In this document: one piece after another, positions 48,639 to 51,342 of the stretch
Layout of the letters: each line of letters opens with the position of its first letter
Numbering within the stretch: the stretch's first letter is position 1
Assembly: GCA_017518255.1 (NCBI GenBank)
Contig: JAFWVK010000097.1
Location: 1 to 51,342 of the forward strand
Length of the DNA: 51,342 bases
Direction: 5' to 3'
Source: Oscillospiraceae bacterium
Lineage (GTDB): Bacteria > Bacillota > Clostridia > Oscillospirales > Ruminococcaceae
Notes under the pieces: generated by a model
The model's database searches: none
What the model was told of the DNA's origin: nothing
What the model saw: the letters and a program-made list of their open reading frames with translations, nothing else
Program-made: the position numbers and the translations under genes

Positions 48639-51342
48639 GTCGCCCCCTACACAGGGGGCGTGGATTGAAATACCGCATTGTAGATACCAACGGAAACCGC
48701 TTGATGTCGCCCCCTACACAGGGGGCGTGGATTGAAATAACGAATATGCCAAAAAGGGTATAGATATTCCATTGTCGCCCCCTACACAGGGGGCGTGGAT
48801 TGAAATAACCGTTTTCCGCTTTCAGCATTCATTGAAACAGAAGTCGCCCCCTACACAGGGGGCGTGGATTGAAATTATAGAATCCCACTCATAAAACATT
48901 TTATAGATTTGTCGCCCCCTACACAGGGGGCGTGGATTGAAATAAGTACATCTTTGAAGTGAACGGTTACATCAAAATGTCGCCCCCTACACAGGGGGCG
49001 TGGATTGAAATCGTTAATGATCTGCTGCATATTTCCGCTATAAACGGTCGCCCCCTACACAGGGGGCGTGGATTGAAATAACCGTCCAATGATAGCAATG
49101 CAGAATTTACAGTAAAGTCGCCCCCTACACAGGGGGCGTGGATTGAAATATTTTATTTGAATCGGCAACACTTAAAAGTGTTATGTCGCCCCCTACACAG
49201 GGGGCGTGGATTGAAATACAATAGTAATTGTGAACGAATTGTAAATTTTTCAAAGGTCGCCCCCTACACAGGGGGCGTGGATTGAAATAATCTGCATAAG
49301 CCATTCTTTACGAGCAAGATCATGTCGCCCCCTACACAGGGGGCGTGGATTGAAATCTCAATCGCTGCACGTACTATACCAGAAGATGCAGCGTCGCCCC
49401 CTACACAGGGGGCGTGGATTGAAATTGCTGAACTGTAGAAATAATGAATTCTCTTCCAAAGTCGCCCCCTACACAGGGGGCGTGGATTGAAATAAACAAG
49501 GCTCGATTCTTGGCGGAGTGTAGGTATACGTCGCCCCCTACACAGGGGGCGTGGATTGAAATCGCTGTTTACGCCATAAGGATTTTCATCATAATTGTCG
49601 CCCCCTACACAGGGGGCGTGGATTGAAATTACGCTTTCCTTGGATACCGGCCCGACATACGGAGGTCGCCCCCTACACAGGGGGCGTGGATTGAAATTAT
49701 CATATCCGGAGCGGGTGCGCTTATCACAGGCGTCGCCCCCTACACAGGGGGCGTGGATTGAAATCTTTTTAGGGGCGGTTATACACATGCCAATATATGG
49801 TCGCCCCCTACACAGGGGGCGTGGATTGAAATATGAAATGGATTATGACAAAACACAAAACAACGGTCGCCCCCTACACAGGGGGCGTGGATTGAAATAA
49901 AAGTAAAAGATTGGTATAATGCAATTTATAGCGTCGCCCCCTACACAGGGGGCGTGGATTGAAATTCCATACTACATTGAAGATGCTGCTGGCGCAACTA
50001 CGTCGCCCCCTACACAGGGGGCGTGGATTGAAATTATAATCATCTCCATTTGCATCACAAGAAATAGAGTCGCCCCCTACACAGGGGGCGTGGATTGAAA
50101 TTTTTTTGCCGTTGCTTTCGCTGTTACAGTTACCGTCGCCCCCTACACAGGGGGCGTGGATTGAAATATATTTGTTCCGAAAAGCTCATTAGTGCGCTCT
50201 GTCGCCCCCTACACAGGGGGCGTGGATTGAAATGCATCATCGAAATACACATCATCTTTATAAATCCTCGTCGCCCCCTACACAGGGGGCGTGGATTGAA
50301 ATTATCGTCTTTTGTTTTTGCCATAATAACACATCCGTCGCCCCCTACACAGGGGGCGTGGATTGAAATGGCTCGGTTGATCTCATCGAACGTACAAAAA
50401 AGGTCGCCCCCTACACAGGGGGCGTGGATTGAAATAAAATAAAAAGGATTATCACGAAAGAATTGATAATCGTCGCCCCCTACACAGGGGGCGTGGATTG
50501 AAATATTGGCAACTCGTATTGCTACTGCTATTCTTGACGGGTCGCCCCCTACACAGGGGGCGTGGATTGAAATCTCTATTGCTGCACGAACTATACCTGA
50601 TGAAGCAGCAGTCGCCCCCTACACAGGGGGCGTGGATTGAAATTATCGGAACTCTCTTTCGTTGCGTTTGATATGTTCGCGTCGCCCCCTACACAGGGGG
50701 CGTGGATTGAAATATTTTAATCTGGTAGAAATCCGGCAGACACTTTTGTCGCCCCCTACACAGGGGGCGTGGATTGAAATATGATCGGGAGCGGGTTTGA
50801 CTGCGAAACCACAACGTCGCCCCCTACACAGGGGGCGTGGATTGAAATTTATAACGGGCATATTATGCTCATGACAGTGGGGTCGCCCCCTACACAGGGG
50901 GCGTGGATTGAAATAGACAATCCGAAATGCGGTTTTATTTTTGTTAAAGTCGCCCCCTACACAGGGGGCGTGGATTGAAATGTCAATGTCTGTACCGTAA
51001 TCGACGCATTTATGTGTCGCCCCCTACACAGGGGGCGTGGATTGAAATTCCTTGGATTGCTATTTATACCACAGCGTACGCGCGGTCGCCCCCTACACAG
51101 GGGGCGTGGATTGAAATGCGAGAGAATAGACGCACGACCGCTGCAAAGATCGGTCGCCCCCTACACAGGGGGCGTGGATTGAAATGCCAGACTGTACCCA
51201 AACAGCCCCAGACATTCCCGTCGCCCCCTACACAGGGGGCGTGGATTGAAATCCCTGCTCCCGTCCTGTCCAGATCTCCCGCGCCGTCGCCCCCTACACA
51301 GGGGGCGTGGATTGAAATTCCTTGGATTGCTATTTATACCAC
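48639..51342 (+). CRISPR. Type I-C CRISPR array, 40 full repeats in window, continues past the end
   Basis: The 33-bp repeat begins GTCGCCCCC, has loop TACACA, then GGGGGCGTGGATTGAAAT; stem GCCCCC/GGGGGC. Repeat starts run from 48639 to 51286 at 66-71 bp steps; spacers are 33-38 bp. All 40 copies look identical by eye, including the last complete one. The ATTGAAAT end is the standard type I-C crRNA handle. The array lies in the same direction as the cas operon with the leader at its left. It ends at the window edge inside spacer 40. Apparent proteins across the array (HAPCVGGD-like repeats) are translations of the repeat, not genes. Confidence 0.99.

Noticed and set aside
48613..50978. Frames encoding repeated HAPCVGGD or SPPTQGAWIEI segments
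   Set aside because: These are translations of CRISPR repeats, not genes.
48639..51342. Self-targeting spacers against genes in this window
   Set aside because: No convincing match was noticed by eye, but a full search was not possible, so no claim is made.
1..51342. tRNA, rRNA or riboswitch genes
   Set aside because: No cloverleaf with a TTCGAnTC arm, no rRNA core sequence and no riboswitch consensus was recognised; leaders are short.

Overview
The window looks like chromosomal DNA of a gut Ruminococcus-like firmicute (Oscillospiraceae). This rests on several secreted proteins with type I dockerin modules, a scaffoldin-like protein with cohesin-like and leucine-rich-repeat parts, strong AGGAGG ribosome binding sites, TTGACA-N17-TATAAT promoters, and the intergenic palindromes seen throughout. 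The species is not determined.

Layout: 1-4.9 kb holds a dockerin protein, then a pantothenate/CoA locus (coaX and an ECF S-component on the minus strand, coaBC divergent). 4.9-9.0 kb is a 1340-residue protein with two copies of a PI3/4-kinase-like DRHxxN...DND catalytic signature. 9.0-15.6 kb holds cellulosomal genes (a dockerin protein and a GH8-dockerin-beta-helix enzyme) around an RNA (uracil-5) methyltransferase, plus a dockerin-gene remnant. 15.7-18.2 kb is scarred: a lipoprotein, two paralogous ~30-residue peptides, two truncated secreted-protein genes joined head to head, and an amidase gene cut off just after its first catalytic motif.

18.2-33.0 kb looks like an integrative mobilizable element or a composite of such elements. 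It holds a large serine recombinase with a 40-residue upstream gene, a HerA/FtsK-type ATPase, two AAA ATPases of the nuclease-fused kind, a Nudix NAD pyrophosphatase, a resolvase, a coupled DUF960 / amidoligase / 51-residue membrane peptide / class II glutamine amidotransferase operon, and a MobC-like/MobA-like relaxase pair. 33.0-35.9 kb is the scaffoldin-like gene. 36.3-40.1 kb is a four-gene operon (zinc-ribbon/SHOCT, YidD, SH3, zinc-ribbon/LRR).

40.6-51.3 kb is a complete type I-C CRISPR-Cas locus (cas3-cas5c-cas8c-cas7c-cas4-cas1-cas2) with its own consensus promoter, a leader, and an array of 40 full 33-bp repeats that runs off the window end. Two spacers encode nearly the same peptide with mostly synonymous differences, and the last partial spacer repeats an earlier one.

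The best candidates for undescribed biology are the amidoligase operon with its embedded small peptide, the tandem PIKK-like protein, and the paired mini-peptides.
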